In this document: positions 18,463-26,895 of the stretch, in pieces
How positions within the stretch are numbered: the first letter of the stretch is position 1
Layout: each line of letters starts with the position of its first letter
NCBI RefSeq assembly: GCF_002407245.1
Contig: NZ_CP010681.1
Span: 1,922,001-1,986,000 of the forward strand
Reading direction: 5' to 3'
Origin: Phaeobacter piscinae
GTDB lineage: Bacteria; Pseudomonadota; Alphaproteobacteria; Rhodobacterales; Rhodobacteraceae
DNA length: 64,000 nucleotides
Notes under the pieces: generated by a model
What the model saw: only the letters and a program-made list of their open reading frames with translations
What the model was told of the DNA's origin: nothing
Database searches by the model: none
Translations under genes and position numbers: made by a program

Positions 18463-18891
18463 ATGACGTTCGAACTTGCACTCATGGCAACGGCTATTCA
18501 CATTCTGATCTGGGAAAAGCTTCCGGAATGGGGAACATGGTTTAACACTTTGATAGCCGCATTACCGCGCCCATTGAGTTCTTTATACGAGCAATGGCAC
18601 TGCCCCTATTGTGCCGGCTTCTGGATCGCGCTGGTGCTGCACGGTTTGACTGGGTTTTGGACCATCCCCGACCTCGCCGCGCTGCCAGGGTATCTGAGTG
18701 TCACTGCAATCCCGATCGGCTGGATCCTCGATGCACTTGCAACTGCAACCATGGTATATGCTGCGATCATCGGCCTGAAGGCGATTGGCCTGCCCGCGAT
18801 GAAAGCACATATGATGAAAGAAGATTTCATGAAATTCGCCTTCAAAGGAGAGGATATTCAAGCGAACACTGGCGCAACCTCAGCGAATTAG
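18463..18891 (+). CDS. DUF1360-like small membrane protein
   Basis: The 142-residue protein has about three hydrophobic segments: residues 4-17, 50-66, and about 78-105 around a central loop. A conserved-looking WHCPYCAGFW motif (Cys47, Cys50) sits at the start of the second segment, reminiscent of DUF1360 proteins; this assignment is tentative. A CGGAG ribosome site precedes the ATG. It appears to form a two-gene unit with the upstream MarR regulator. The CxxC could bind metal or undergo redox chemistry, so the regulator may respond to such stress; this is inference. Confidence 0.7.
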   Translation: MTFELALMATAIHILIWEKLPEWGTWFNTLIAALPRPLSSLYEQWHCPYCAGFWIALVLHGLTGFWTIPDLAALPGYLSVTAIPIGWILDALATATMVYAAIIGLKAIGLPAMKAHMMKEDFMKFAFKGEDIQANTGATSAN

Positions 18892-19199
18892 TTTTTGCAC
18901 CGCGCTGCTGCCAGTCGACCAAACACCCATCCTGCGCTTGCGGCGAACATCAACTCCTGCGGGCGACATCGTAGCAAGAATCTGCAACAGGTCTCGTCTA
19001 TTTGCAGAGTTGGCAAAGGTCGCTGCCTGCACCGATGTACGCTCGGTTGGCCGGCACGACCTTCTTGTGATCTGCTATGTGGTCAGTGGCTGGGATTTGA
19101 GCTTCTTTGCGGCCTGCGCATGCAGCACGTATGTCTCCGCGACTGCATCATCTCCAGCGCCGCCGCGTCAGGAGAAGCCAGGATGCGGCGTCATTCGCT
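18892..19199. other. Intergenic stretch without recognisable genes
   Basis: About 300 bp between the DUF1360-like gene and the ProW-type remnant. No coding signal, RNA gene or repeat was recognised. Confidence 0.5.
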
Positions 19200-19541
19200 T
19201 CACCGCCTGCCGGCAACAATCCGGTCAAGGATAAGGGCGCAGAACAGGATCGCCAGACCTGCCAGGATGCCCTGCCCCGCCGCCGAATACTGCAGCGCTT
19301 CCAGCACGTCCTCGCCCAGCCCCTTGGCGCCGATCAGCGACGCCACGACCACCATTGCCAATGACAGAAGAATGGTCTGGTTAACGCCGACCATGATTGT
19401 TCTGCGTGCCGACGGCGAGCCATCCCACGATACCGACGAGAACCAGGTAAAGGTTCCAAGGAGTCCAGCCAAACCCCGTCGCGGTATATCCCATGAACTG
19501 ACCGGCCGATGCGCCCCACTTGTCCCCAAAGACAAGGCGCT
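19200..19541 (-). pseudogene. Remnant of a ProW-type glycine betaine/proline ABC permease
   Basis: On the minus strand, bases about 19408-19200 encode the C-terminal quarter of a ProW-like permease. Segments such as TIMVGVNQTILLSLAMVVVAS, LIGAKGLGEDVLEAL and GLAILFCALILDRI align by eye with the end of E. coli ProW. Immediately upstream, in another frame (about 19541-19400), lies a hydrophobic segment (GWTPWNLYLVLVGIVGWLAVG) that may come from the same or another transporter. There is no start codon, no ATP-binding cassette loop and no partner gene. It is therefore a frameshifted, heavily deleted fragment. Confidence 0.7.
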
Positions 19542-19567
19542 CACGCGGCAAAACAAGGGCCAAGGCA

Positions 19568-20272
19568 TCAGACCGCACGGGTCAACCCTCCGTCGATACG
19601 CAAGTTTTGACCTGTCATGTAGCTACCGTCTTCCGAGGCCAGCCAGGAAATAAGAGAAGACACCTCTGACGCGAAACCGTAGCGTCCCATGGGAATACGC
19701 GCTTTACGGTCTTCGGTTTCGGGCAGGCTGTCTATGAAACCCGGAAGAACGTTGTTTATGCGAATATTCTCTGACGCATAATTGTCCGAATAGAGTTTTG
19801 TGAAAGCGGCAAGCCCGGCGCGAAAGACGCCCGACGTGGGAAAAAGAGGGTCGGGTTCGAATGCCGCGAAGGTTGAGATGTTGATGATTGCCCCACCGCC
19901 CTGCGCCTGCATCAAGGGGGTGACAAGCCGTGCCGGACGGATGACGTTCATGAGGTAGACTTCCATCCCTTGATGCCAGTCGTCGTCGCTGATTTCTAGA
20001 ACTGGTCCTTTGGGCCCGTGGCCAGCAGAGTTCACCAAGACATCTATACGGCCCCATCGCTCCTGCGCCCCCTCTACCAAAGCGTTCAGCGCTTGTGCAT
20101 CAAGATTGGAGCCGGTCACACCAAACCCGCCGAGTTCGTCGCCAAGCGCCTCACCCTTGCCAGACGAAGACAAGATGCCAACTTTGAACCCATCTTCTGC
20201 CAGTTTGCGCGCTGCATCCGCACCCATGCCGCTGCCGCCTGCTGTGATTAGTGCTACTTTTTCTACTGTCAT
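19568..20272 (-). CDS. SDR family oxidoreductase lacking the YxxxK motif
   Basis: The 234-residue Rossmann protein has the cofactor loop TAGGSGMGADAA near residue 10, NSAGHG near residue 82 and the catalytic Ser region INISTFAAFEPDP. Where classical SDRs have YxxxK, this one reads PTSGVFRAGLAAFTKLYSD, so the tyrosine and lysine are absent. The C-terminus (GQNLRIDGGLTRAV) is typical. The start at ATG 20272 was chosen because the GTAGGAG ribosome site sits nine bases upstream; the ATG at 20281 touches that site. The gene is divergent from a LysR gene, which probably controls it. Confidence 0.88.
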   Translation of the reverse strand: MTVEKVALITAGGSGMGADAARKLAEDGFKVGILSSSGKGEALGDELGGFGVTGSNLDAQALNALVEGAQERWGRIDVLVNSAGHGPKGPVLEISDDDWHQGMEVYLMNVIRPARLVTPLMQAQGGGAIINISTFAAFEPDPLFPTSGVFRAGLAAFTKLYSDNYASENIRINNVLPGFIDSLPETEDRKARIPMGRYGFASEVSSLISWLASEDGSYMTGQNLRIDGGLTRAV

Positions 20273-20349
20273 TTTGAGCATCTCCTACTGTTTGATTCAT
20301 AAATGACGCTTTCCGTGAGAAATTTCGATTCAGAATTGATGTTGAAGAG

Positions 20350-20366
20350 CAGTAGAAATACTACTG
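20350..20366. promoter_or_regulatory. Candidate LysR operator
   Basis: The perfect inverted repeat CAGTAG-AAATA-CTACTG ends four bases before the LysR start codon. A further half-site CTACTG at 20285-20290 overlaps the ribosome site of the divergent SDR gene. The arrangement fits autorepression plus control of the SDR gene. Confidence 0.55.
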
Positions 20367-20370
20367 TAGA

Positions 20371-21258
20371 ATGACCGACCTTCCCCCACTCAACAGTCTG
20401 CGTGCATTCGATGCAGCAGGCCGCCGCCTCAGTTTCCGCTCTGCCGCAGATGAATTGGGCGTTACGCAGGGGGCCGTTGCGCAACAGGTGCGCCAACTCG
20501 AAGCGCATCTAGGTGTGGTGTTGTTTGAACGGGTGCCGAAGGGTCTAGCGTTCACATCGGTCGGACGCAGCTTTCACAACCGAATTGCCGGAGTGTTCTC
20601 AGACCTTCGAGCCGCAACTGCCGAATTGAAACCAGAGCCAAACAAAGTTCTCATCAGCGTCACACCGACTTTTGCTGCAAAATGGCTGATCCCCAATCTA
20701 CCGGATTTTACCGCAGCACATCCGGATATAGATTTGCGGATCATGGCGACCGAAAGAATTTCCAGCTTCCACAGCGACGGAATAGACCTTGCAGTGCGCC
20801 AGGGATCGCCGCCGTTTGGCGCGTCATTGAACGTAACGCTTTTGTTCAGACAATCACTGATCGCAGTTGCCGCGCCAACGTTTGGGGACAAGGGTGATAC
20901 TCCTCTTGATCCAGCATCCCTTGCCAAACAGCCGAAGATCCATGACGCCCATGACCAATGGCCAAACTACCTTGCGCATTTGGGCAATCAGGACCAGTCG
21001 CCTCGCCACCTACGCCTGAGCCAAACGTCTCTTGCGGTCGATGCGGCCATTGCCGGGCAAGGAGTGGCCTTGGTAAGCCGTTTCCTGGTGGCTCAAGACC
21101 TCAAGGTTGGACGTCTGGTGGAGGTTGGCCCGGCCTGGGAGGCAGGCGGAAATGACTTCTATGTTCTCATGCCACGAACCGCTAAGAACAATGAGACGGT
21201 GGTCACTGTCATGACATGGCTGACGGAGCGCTCGGCGGACGTTTCCTGCCTGTCTTAA
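20371..21258 (+). CDS. LysR family transcriptional regulator (GcvA-like)
   Basis: The 295-residue protein has an N-terminal winged HTH (residues 7-65: LNSLRAFDAAGRRLSFRSAADELGVTQGAVAQQVRQLEAHLG..LFER) and a periplasmic-binding-protein-like effector domain (SVTPTFAAKWLIPNLPDFTAAHPDIDLRI). These features resemble the GcvA subgroup. It is transcribed away from the SDR gene across a 98-bp gap holding a perfect CAGTAG/CTACTG dyad. The effector is unknown. GC is lower than in core genes. Confidence 0.92.
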   Translation: MTDLPPLNSLRAFDAAGRRLSFRSAADELGVTQGAVAQQVRQLEAHLGVVLFERVPKGLAFTSVGRSFHNRIAGVFSDLRAATAELKPEPNKVLISVTPTFAAKWLIPNLPDFTAAHPDIDLRIMATERISSFHSDGIDLAVRQGSPPFGASLNVTLLFRQSLIAVAAPTFGDKGDTPLDPASLAKQPKIHDAHDQWPNYLAHLGNQDQSPRHLRLSQTSLAVDAAIAGQGVALVSRFLVAQDLKVGRLVEVGPAWEAGGNDFYVLMPRTAKNNETVVTVMTWLTERSADVSCLS

Positions 21259-21466
21259 ACCAAGAGCGGTCATTCAGATAAGTCTAAGATTTTTTGATGC
21301 AGGCGAGTGCGTTAGGTATGAGCTTGGCGGTTTGGCCCGCGTTGACAAAATCTGACAAGGTGGAAGCCGCGGGAAGCAAGCGCCAAGGTGTTGCGCTTGC
21401 GACAACGTCCGCATTGCCTTAGCTTTGAAAATATTGAGAGCGTATTTTCGCGAAGTTGCGGCCAAC

Positions 21467-21835
21467 ATGCGATCTTTGGTCTTTCTCCGGCACGGTCAAA
21501 CCGATTGGAACAAGCAATGCCTCTGCATTGGTCAGGTTGATGTTCCCTTGAATGAAACCGGGCGACATCAGGCTAAGGCTGCGGCAAAGTCCGCGATGTT
21601 AAACCATGTGTCTGGCATCGTGTGCAGCCTGCTGGCACAGGCGAAGGAGACCAGCGAAATTGTGTCCAGACTGACTGGGCTGCCCCTTACGCTTGTTAAT
21701 GAGCTAAAGGAGTGTCGTTTGGGTGTTTTCGAAGGACCAGCGGAGGAAAGCCTCTAAATATTTGATCCTTGGCTGGCAGGGGAGACACCGGATGTCACGG
21801 CACCCACTGTTAGGAGACACTTAATATTGCAGTAA
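21467..21835 (+). pseudogene. Truncated histidine phosphatase (phosphoglycerate mutase-like)
   Basis: From ATG 21467 the frame encodes MRSLVFLRHGQTDWN, the RHG phosphohistidine motif, and a standard first half up to LGVFEGPAEESL. A TAA at 21755-21757 then interrupts it. The same frame continues with IFDPWLAGETPDVTAPT, which is still family-like, and stops again at 21833-21835. The second catalytic histidine region is missing. It is therefore a nonsense-interrupted and 3'-truncated copy; an intact member of the family is at 60473-61042. Confidence 0.75.
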
Positions 21836-21875
21836 CCGGAAGAGGCCGGAGGAAGCCGGATCAAGCCGGATGAGG
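21836..21875 (+). repeat. Four tandem 10-bp units beginning CCGGA
   Basis: The consecutive units CCGGAAGAGG, CCGGAGGAAG, CCGGATCAAG and CCGGATGAGG start directly after the last stop of the phosphatase pseudogene. The period is exactly 10 bp, one helical turn. Function is unknown. Confidence 0.8.
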
Positions 21876-22264
21876 CATAAAAAATTAGGCTTTCTAGACG
21901 CTACGAAGAGGGCCTACCAAGTTGGCGATTGTCTTTCACAACCTGAAAGATGCGCTGAAAACCGTCGGATATCAAAAACCAAGACAATTCGAGTTGCAAA
22001 TTATTCGGGTCCATCTGCCCCAGTATTGCCTGGGTTAAGTCCATATGGCTGGCTTCACAAAGTGTGACCAGCGACCCAGCGCAGACCTCCGTTCCTGCTG
22101 AAGCTAAGGTCGCTGTGAGCCCATTGCGACAAATGCTGCGTGATAGACTAAGGTCGGTTTCGGCAGTTAGGCATGCCAAACTAGCAGACCAGGGCTTATG
22201 CTACAGCCATTCAACATGTAGTATCTGGATGAGATACAGTTACTAGCAATTTGGAACACAAGAA
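21876..22264. other. Intergenic stretch without recognisable genes
   Basis: About 390 bp between the CCGGA repeats and the 414-aa gene. It has low GC and short frames only. No RNA gene or repeat was recognised. In-frame codons directly before the next gene (after TAG 22244-22246) are open, so that gene may have lost its original 5' end here. Confidence 0.45.
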
Positions 22265-23509
22265 GTGTTAAGCACTGAAGAACGCGAAGCCCATCAGTTA
22301 GCTAAGGAATTGGTTCTTCAAGCAGCTCGTGAGCATTGGAAATATGTTTGCCTGAGCCCGTTTTATAATGGCGAGACTGATCTCCGGAAGGGTTTCGAAG
22401 TACTCGGGCATCTATCAACACTGCCAGATGAAGTACGGCAACTAAAGGCGGGCACTTTCATTGAGTTGAGGGGAACGCAAATCGAAGACCTGAGACCGTT
22501 GGCCCATATAGACGGTTTAGGAAAGATCAATTTTGACGGTATTCCGGCAGCTTACGACAATGCAGAGCTCAAAGCTATTGCCGGAATCTCTGATGCTGAA
22601 GAACGAACCAGGCGACTTGCAGACTGGCTTGGCACTAACACGATTGAAGACCCACCAGAAGTGATGGAGGGTGGACCTGAATTCATAGTCGATGACCAAG
22701 GCCCAGTTAAGCTTGTTGATCCCCCGTTGACTGATAGCGACGACGAAGATCAGGATGAGTTACACGACGAATGTCGGCGAAAAGCAGCAGAATTGTTGAA
22801 GATTGTTGAATTGGCAGCGAATGTAGCACCCGATCTGCCAACTACGGTTCAACAATATGCTGATCTAATCGGCAAAGATCCTTCGGGAATCGGAGCACGT
22901 AGAATTTGGTCAGTGGCAAACAGCCTAGAGGCAGCGCTTGAAGTTCATCATCTCGCGATGGAAACTGACAGGCCCGCAGAAGAATTACCTGTTACGGTCG
23001 CGGCAAAGCTCACAGACCTTGCGGAGACTCATCGCGTCTGGTTCCTAGGCCATCCCGGTGCACGCGAAGTACAAGATCGTGCAACCAGGCATACAAAGCG
23101 CTCAAATAGCCAAGAACGTCGGATGGCCGCAATTTCCGTAGTTGAAGCCGCTGAGGCGTCCAGCGCTGTTTCTGTAGATGCCACTGCTCCAGCGAGAGAG
23201 AACATTCGTACATCCGATCTGCAAACTCCAGCTGGCGTAGCCGCATTAGGAGAACTCGAGGAGTGGACATGGAATTTTGTCGCGAGCGTCGTTAGGAAAG
23301 CTTGGAGAATTGCCAAAGATCCACCAGGCGGTTTCGTGAGCCAGACTCTTGCTGGACACTACTTGATACTGTTTCTCATCAGCCACGAAGAAGTCATTCG
23401 GCAGTACGCACATACTGTCATGTCACAAGGACCGCTTTGGTGGGACGCTCTTGGCAGCGCTCTTCGCCGCGCTACCCTAACGCCGGGTGGAGATCGCCGC
23501 AACAATTAG
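22265..23509 (+). CDS. Orphan protein with one leucine-rich-repeat-like segment
   Basis: The 414-residue frame starts at GTG 22265 with no convincing ribosome site. Residues about 30-105 (LRKGFEVLGHLSTLPDEVRQL.. FIELRGTQIEDLRPLAHIDGLGKINFDGIP) resemble one or two LRR turns as in Rhodobacteraceae LRR proteins. Next comes an acidic linker (DSDDEDQDELHDE) and an Ala-rich helical half. A possible membrane-associated helix follows near residues 365-385 (AGHYLILFLISHEE). I do not recognise a full-length family. The frame is open to TAG 22244, so the natural N-terminus may be deleted. Low GC and isolation from any operon point to horizontal origin. Confidence 0.7.
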   Translation: MLSTEEREAHQLAKELVLQAAREHWKYVCLSPFYNGETDLRKGFEVLGHLSTLPDEVRQLKAGTFIELRGTQIEDLRPLAHIDGLGKINFDGIPAAYDNAELKAIAGISDAEERTRRLADWLGTNTIEDPPEVMEGGPEFIVDDQGPVKLVDPPLTDSDDEDQDELHDECRRKAAELLKIVELAANVAPDLPTTVQQYADLIGKDPSGIGARRIWSVANSLEAALEVHHLAMETDRPAEELPVTVAAKLTDLAETHRVWFLGHPGAREVQDRATRHTKRSNSQERRMAAISVVEAAEASSAVSVDATAPARENIRTSDLQTPAGVAALGELEEWTWNFVASVVRKAWRIAKDPPGGFVSQTLAGHYLILFLISHEEVIRQYAHTVMSQGPLWWDALGSALRRATLTPGGDRRNN

Positions 23510-24173
23510 CCTGACATTTGCAGCACTATGAACCTGATCATCATGCGATGGCATTTCCACGCCAGGCCGTAAGCCGCAATTGGCGCTTTGTCCGCATCTT
23601 CCAAGTTCAGCTATTCGCCCCAAAGGTCTGCTTCGCACCAGCAGATTGAGAAGCCGTGTCCTTGATGCGCTGGCTGATGCCTTGCAGATGGCTCACACAA
23701 TAAGGCCACTTATGTTGAGTTTCTAACCGCAGTGTAACCCACCGAACTTGGAACTAGCGCACCATCGGAACGGTCAGTTCCTAGAACGGGATTAGCTACT
23801 TAAAATCAAATAGATGATCAAACACGACTATCTTATCCTCAGCCCTTAACTTGGAACTGATTCTGACCGACTAGCACACTTCGCCGAAATTCTTCGCAAG
23901 CGCAGTTTTGTGGTCCCAACGTCAGTACTGCGCAGTTAGCGACCTTTGCAAAGTCTCAGTATCTGCCACCTGAGCAACGGTCCCATGCTGCACGAGCGAT
24001 GGAGAGAGCAGACCTTCGCTGCAGATGCAGCCACCAACCACTGTCGAACGGAAGGGAAGCGGACGATCCAGGCTTTCGCTGCGCTAAGCACGAAGGTCCG
24101 TTCCAACCAAGCACCCTTGAAAAAACGCCGACTCGACGACGGAAGGGGTTGCACATCCTTTCGTTTCACACCA
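23510..24173. other. Gene-free stretch inside the island
   Basis: About 660 bp between the 414-aa gene and the SRPBCC cassette. Frames on both strands lack start signals and recognisable domains. No hairpin with a U tract and no tRNA was seen. It resembles decayed DNA. Confidence 0.5.
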
Positions 24174-24195
24174 AATGTAAATGTGTTTACATTTA
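24174..24195. promoter_or_regulatory. Perfect 22-bp palindrome, candidate MarR operator
   Basis: The arms AAATGTAAA and TTTACATTT are separated by TGTG. It ends 13 bp before the SRPBCC start codon and precedes an operon whose second gene encodes a MarR regulator, so autoregulation is the simplest reading. Confidence 0.65.
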
Positions 24196-24208
24196 ATCGA
24201 GTTTTCCC

Positions 24209-24634
24209 ATGACCATTACTCACAGCATTTCCATCTCCACTCCCCAGTCAGCGGTGTTCGCCCTTTACGAGAACGTGGCCTCGTGGCCTGCGTGGGATTG
24301 CGAGACCGAGGCGGTCTTCCTGCCAGACGGTCTGCACAGGGGATCGACGGGTTGGCTGAAGCCACGGAAGGGACCGAAGGCGCGTGTGCGCGTCGCCGAG
24401 GTCCTGCCGGGGCGCTCCTTCACGATGGAGGGTCAATTGCCGTTGTGCCGGATGCATTTCGGCCATGATTTAAGGGGGGATGGCCAAGGGACCACCGCGA
24501 CGCACTGGGTGCGCTTCTCCGGCCCCTTGGGCTTTCTGTTCCGCCGGCTCATCGGCAGAGAGATCGACGCCACCCTTCCGGCAACTCTGCTCGGCCTGAA
24601 GCATGCGTGCGAGAACAGGGCAGAAAGCGAGTGA
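24209..24634 (+). CDS. SRPBCC family (START/polyketide-cyclase-like) protein
   Basis: The 141-residue protein begins MTITHSISISTPQSAVFALYENVASWPAWD, the standard first strand and helix of the SRPBCC fold, and ends in a long C-terminal helix (ATLPATLLGLKHACENRAES). Such proteins enclose a hydrophobic cavity and bind lipids or aromatic ligands; the ligand is unknown here. The stop overlaps the start of the MarR gene (GTGA). A perfect palindrome sits directly upstream, so ligand-responsive control through that regulator is likely. Confidence 0.85.
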   Translation: MTITHSISISTPQSAVFALYENVASWPAWDCETEAVFLPDGLHRGSTGWLKPRKGPKARVRVAEVLPGRSFTMEGQLPLCRMHFGHDLRGDGQGTTATHWVRFSGPLGFLFRRLIGREIDATLPATLLGLKHACENRAESE

Positions 24635-25050
24635 CCGGGCAAGACCAGAAGTGGGAGCCGTCTTCCTTCGCGGGCCCGCAGGTCAGTCCAGGATTCACCC
24701 TCTGGCAGGAGTTCATGCTGTGGCAGCGGGGCTTGAACGGACGGCTAAAGCCATTTGAATTGACGCAACCGCAGTTCGCCATTTTAGCGGTCTGTGGCTG
24801 GATGACACGCAACGGACAGAACGTGACGCAACGCGACGTCGTCGATTTCCTCGGCATGGACCGGATGCATGTCTCGCAGATTGCCACGCGGCTGGAGCGA
24901 GACGGGCTGATCGAGCGTTCCGCGTCAAAGGCCGATCAGCGTTCCAAGCGCGTCACACTCACACCCTTGGGACGTGAGCGCCTGGCCAGGGCGGTACCGG
25001 TTGTCGAAGCCTATGACAGGGAGTTCTTCGCGGCTAGGAAGGCGAGATAA
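24631..25050 (+). CDS. MarR family transcriptional regulator
   Basis: The 139-residue protein from GTG 24631 shares four bases with the SRPBCC stop. The winged helix spans roughly residues 45-95 (LTQPQFAILAVCGWMTRNGQNVTQRDVVDFLGMDRMHVSQIATRLERDGLIERSAS..RVTLT). The frame is open upstream to another GTG at 24607, but the overlapping start is the more usual arrangement. It is cotranscribed with the SRPBCC gene behind the AAATGTAAA palindrome, its probable operator. Confidence 0.87.
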   Translation: MTGQDQKWEPSSFAGPQVSPGFTLWQEFMLWQRGLNGRLKPFELTQPQFAILAVCGWMTRNGQNVTQRDVVDFLGMDRMHVSQIATRLERDGLIERSASKADQRSKRVTLTPLGRERLARAVPVVEAYDREFFAARKAR

Positions 25051-25683
25051 CCAGCCCCTTTTGAAACGACCGAGTAAAACGGATCGGCTGGTGCGCTAGC
25101 CTCTGTATCGGCTTTCAGACCTCACCAACGACGGGGTCTTGGCCCTTATAGAACCCGATGCTGCCTCTGCAGCGTGACCCGCGGAAGCCGACCTTCGTGC
25201 GTTCCGCAGCATCCCTCACTTAGGGCTCTCTGCCGCCATGCGGCGGCACAGCACCGAGAATCCTGCACCAGCCTGCCCCAAGCAAGTTGTGATCGGCTCA
25301 AGCCAGCCCGATATGGACATTCATTCTGCATCTGCAACGGATGAAACTGCCTGCAGATCGGGGCGGAAGCCGGTCATTCGCTGCATTTGCGAGCGAAGCA
25401 GACCGTATAGCCGTAAGCCGCCATTCAGATTGCCGTACGATGACATTAATCATGTACGGTTTGGTGATGTACACCATCCAACTCCTCAAGCCGGGCATGT
25501 TTTGTCACTCCCGCAAGAGAAGGTCGCTCCTAGTGTGGCAGATACGGATCAACTTGGTCACTAGAAGACCGGTATGGCGCGATCTCGACACTCACTCCGT
25601 CCGGCATCCATTCTTCTATTTTTGCTTTAAGGCTATCGCGCTGGCGCTGGTCCTGTGCAAACCTACCGAATGCTGCAACACAG
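25051..25683. other. Gene-free stretch inside the island
   Basis: About 630 bp between marR and the DUF2267 gene. No ribosome-site-led frame, RNA gene or IS end was seen. Both strands contain short frames of unnatural composition only. Confidence 0.5.
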
Positions 25684-26142
25684 CTATATTATCCGTTGTT
25701 CCAGCTCGGCAGTATCGGCAACGTCGACATGCCAAAAGGCGCGCGCTTCAACTGGGAGCTTGGCCAAAACGCGTTCGAAGTCTTTTCCGTTGGTGCAGCG
25801 CCGAACCGCCCATGCCGTTGCCTCAATCGCGTTGTCTGGCGTCAAGTTGTGGTTCACACGCACATTTTTGACCTCAGAAATGAGTGTCTCACGGTCATCA
25901 AATGCCGCGCGAGGCTGCGTAACATCCCATTTTTGAACAAAAATCGCGCGAAGCACGCTCGGCAAAACACTTGCGAATTCCAAACCCTCTCGAGCGTTCA
26001 AGCGACGCCTGAACACCTGAAACACCGCATCAACCGCCGTGTACGCCATGTTGTCTGACTCAAGGGACATGCGCTCTTTCACGTCATCAAGGAAAGCGCG
26101 CCACTCCTTGGAGGCGTGCCGATATGTCCACGGCATTGGCAT
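25684..26142 (-). CDS. DUF2267 domain protein
   Basis: The 152-residue protein starts MPMPWTYRHASKEWRAFLDDVKERMSLES and continues NMAYTAVDAVFQVFRRRLNAREGLEFASVLPSVLRAIFVQKWD. This is the DUF2267 pattern of repeated helices (YTAVDAVFQVFRRRL). A second helical block, ..NHNLTPDNAIEATAWAVRRCT.., follows. The family is cytoplasmic and of unknown function. An AGGAA ribosome site lies upstream of the ATG. It is the only minus-strand intact gene in the right half of the island and is not part of an operon. Confidence 0.85.
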   Translation of the reverse strand: MPMPWTYRHASKEWRAFLDDVKERMSLESDNMAYTAVDAVFQVFRRRLNAREGLEFASVLPSVLRAIFVQKWDVTQPRAAFDDRETLISEVKNVRVNHNLTPDNAIEATAWAVRRCTNGKDFERVLAKLPVEARAFWHVDVADTAELEQRII

Positions 26143-26310
26143 GTGTAGCTGGTTCCTTCCTCAGCATTGTCGCTGATAATCTTATCGAAGTTCACAAGGG
26201 TTGTCGAAAACACCAGCGGCAGCCATGGGCCGCCTTGAGCGAAGGAGTGCAGGCCTTCTCCGTCTGGATTCGGAGCCGGAAATGACAACTATCTCTTGAG
26301 CGCAGCTTTA

Positions 26311-26334
26311 GCATTTATTATATGCTGTATAAAT
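26311..26334 (+). promoter_or_regulatory. Candidate promoter/TetR operator before the DHFR-like gene
   Basis: An AT-rich stretch carries the arms ATTTAT (26313-26318) and ATAAAT (26329-26334) separated by 10 bp, plus a TATAAA-like -10. It lies 22 bp before the start codon, in front of an operon whose second gene encodes a TetR regulator. Confidence 0.4.
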
Positions 26335-26355
26335 TTATTGCAGGAGACCCGGAAG

Positions 26356-26895
26356 ATGCCCACTGGACATATCATGATGGCGATGAGCCTGGACGGTTTT
26401 GTCGCGCGGACTGACCACCGGTTGGATTGGTTGGAAAAGCAACCAACCGAGGAAGAAGATCACGGATTCGCCGCCTTTCAGGACAGTGTCGATGTGATCG
26501 TTATGGGCTCGGGCTCGTATAGGACGGTGCGAGGCTTCGGAGCGTGGCCCTACACCAAACCGGTGGTTGTTCTGAGCAGAACAATGACTGCCGCCGAAAT
26601 TCCCGACCATCTGCGCGACAAAGTCGAAGTCTCAGACTTGGCGCCCGAAGATTTGATGAAGAGCTTTGACGCTCGCGGTTTCAATCGCGTCTATGTGGAT
26701 GGTGGCGCGATCATTCGCTCGTTCCTGAAGGCCGGGCTGGTGGAAGATATGCGGATCACCCTTGTTCCCATCCTGATCGGTGAGGGCATCCGCATTTTTG
26801 GCGAGACCGAGGGCGATGTCGATCTGGAGCTGGTGTCGGTCAACAGCTTTCCTTCTGGTCTGGTGGATCTGGATTACAGGCTGAAAGCCGCGTGA
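26356..26895 (+). CDS. Dihydrofolate reductase family protein (RibD C-terminal-like)
   Basis: The 179-residue protein has the DHFR/RibD reductase fold. Features are the N-terminal GHIMMAMSLDGFVA, DVIVMGSGSYRTV near residue 57, KPVVVLSRTM near residue 75, the NADPH-binding YVDGGAIIRSFLKAGLVEDMRITLVPILIGEGIRIF, and a C-terminal strand LVDLDYRL. Such YyaP/YwjB-like proteins are not true folate enzymes and their substrates are mostly unknown. The start at 26356 is supported by GGAG eleven bases upstream. The stop overlaps the GTG of the TetR gene (GTGA), so the two are co-translated. Confidence 0.9.
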   Translation: MPTGHIMMAMSLDGFVARTDHRLDWLEKQPTEEEDHGFAAFQDSVDVIVMGSGSYRTVRGFGAWPYTKPVVVLSRTMTAAEIPDHLRDKVEVSDLAPEDLMKSFDARGFNRVYVDGGAIIRSFLKAGLVEDMRITLVPILIGEGIRIFGETEGDVDLELVSVNSFPSGLVDLDYRLKAA

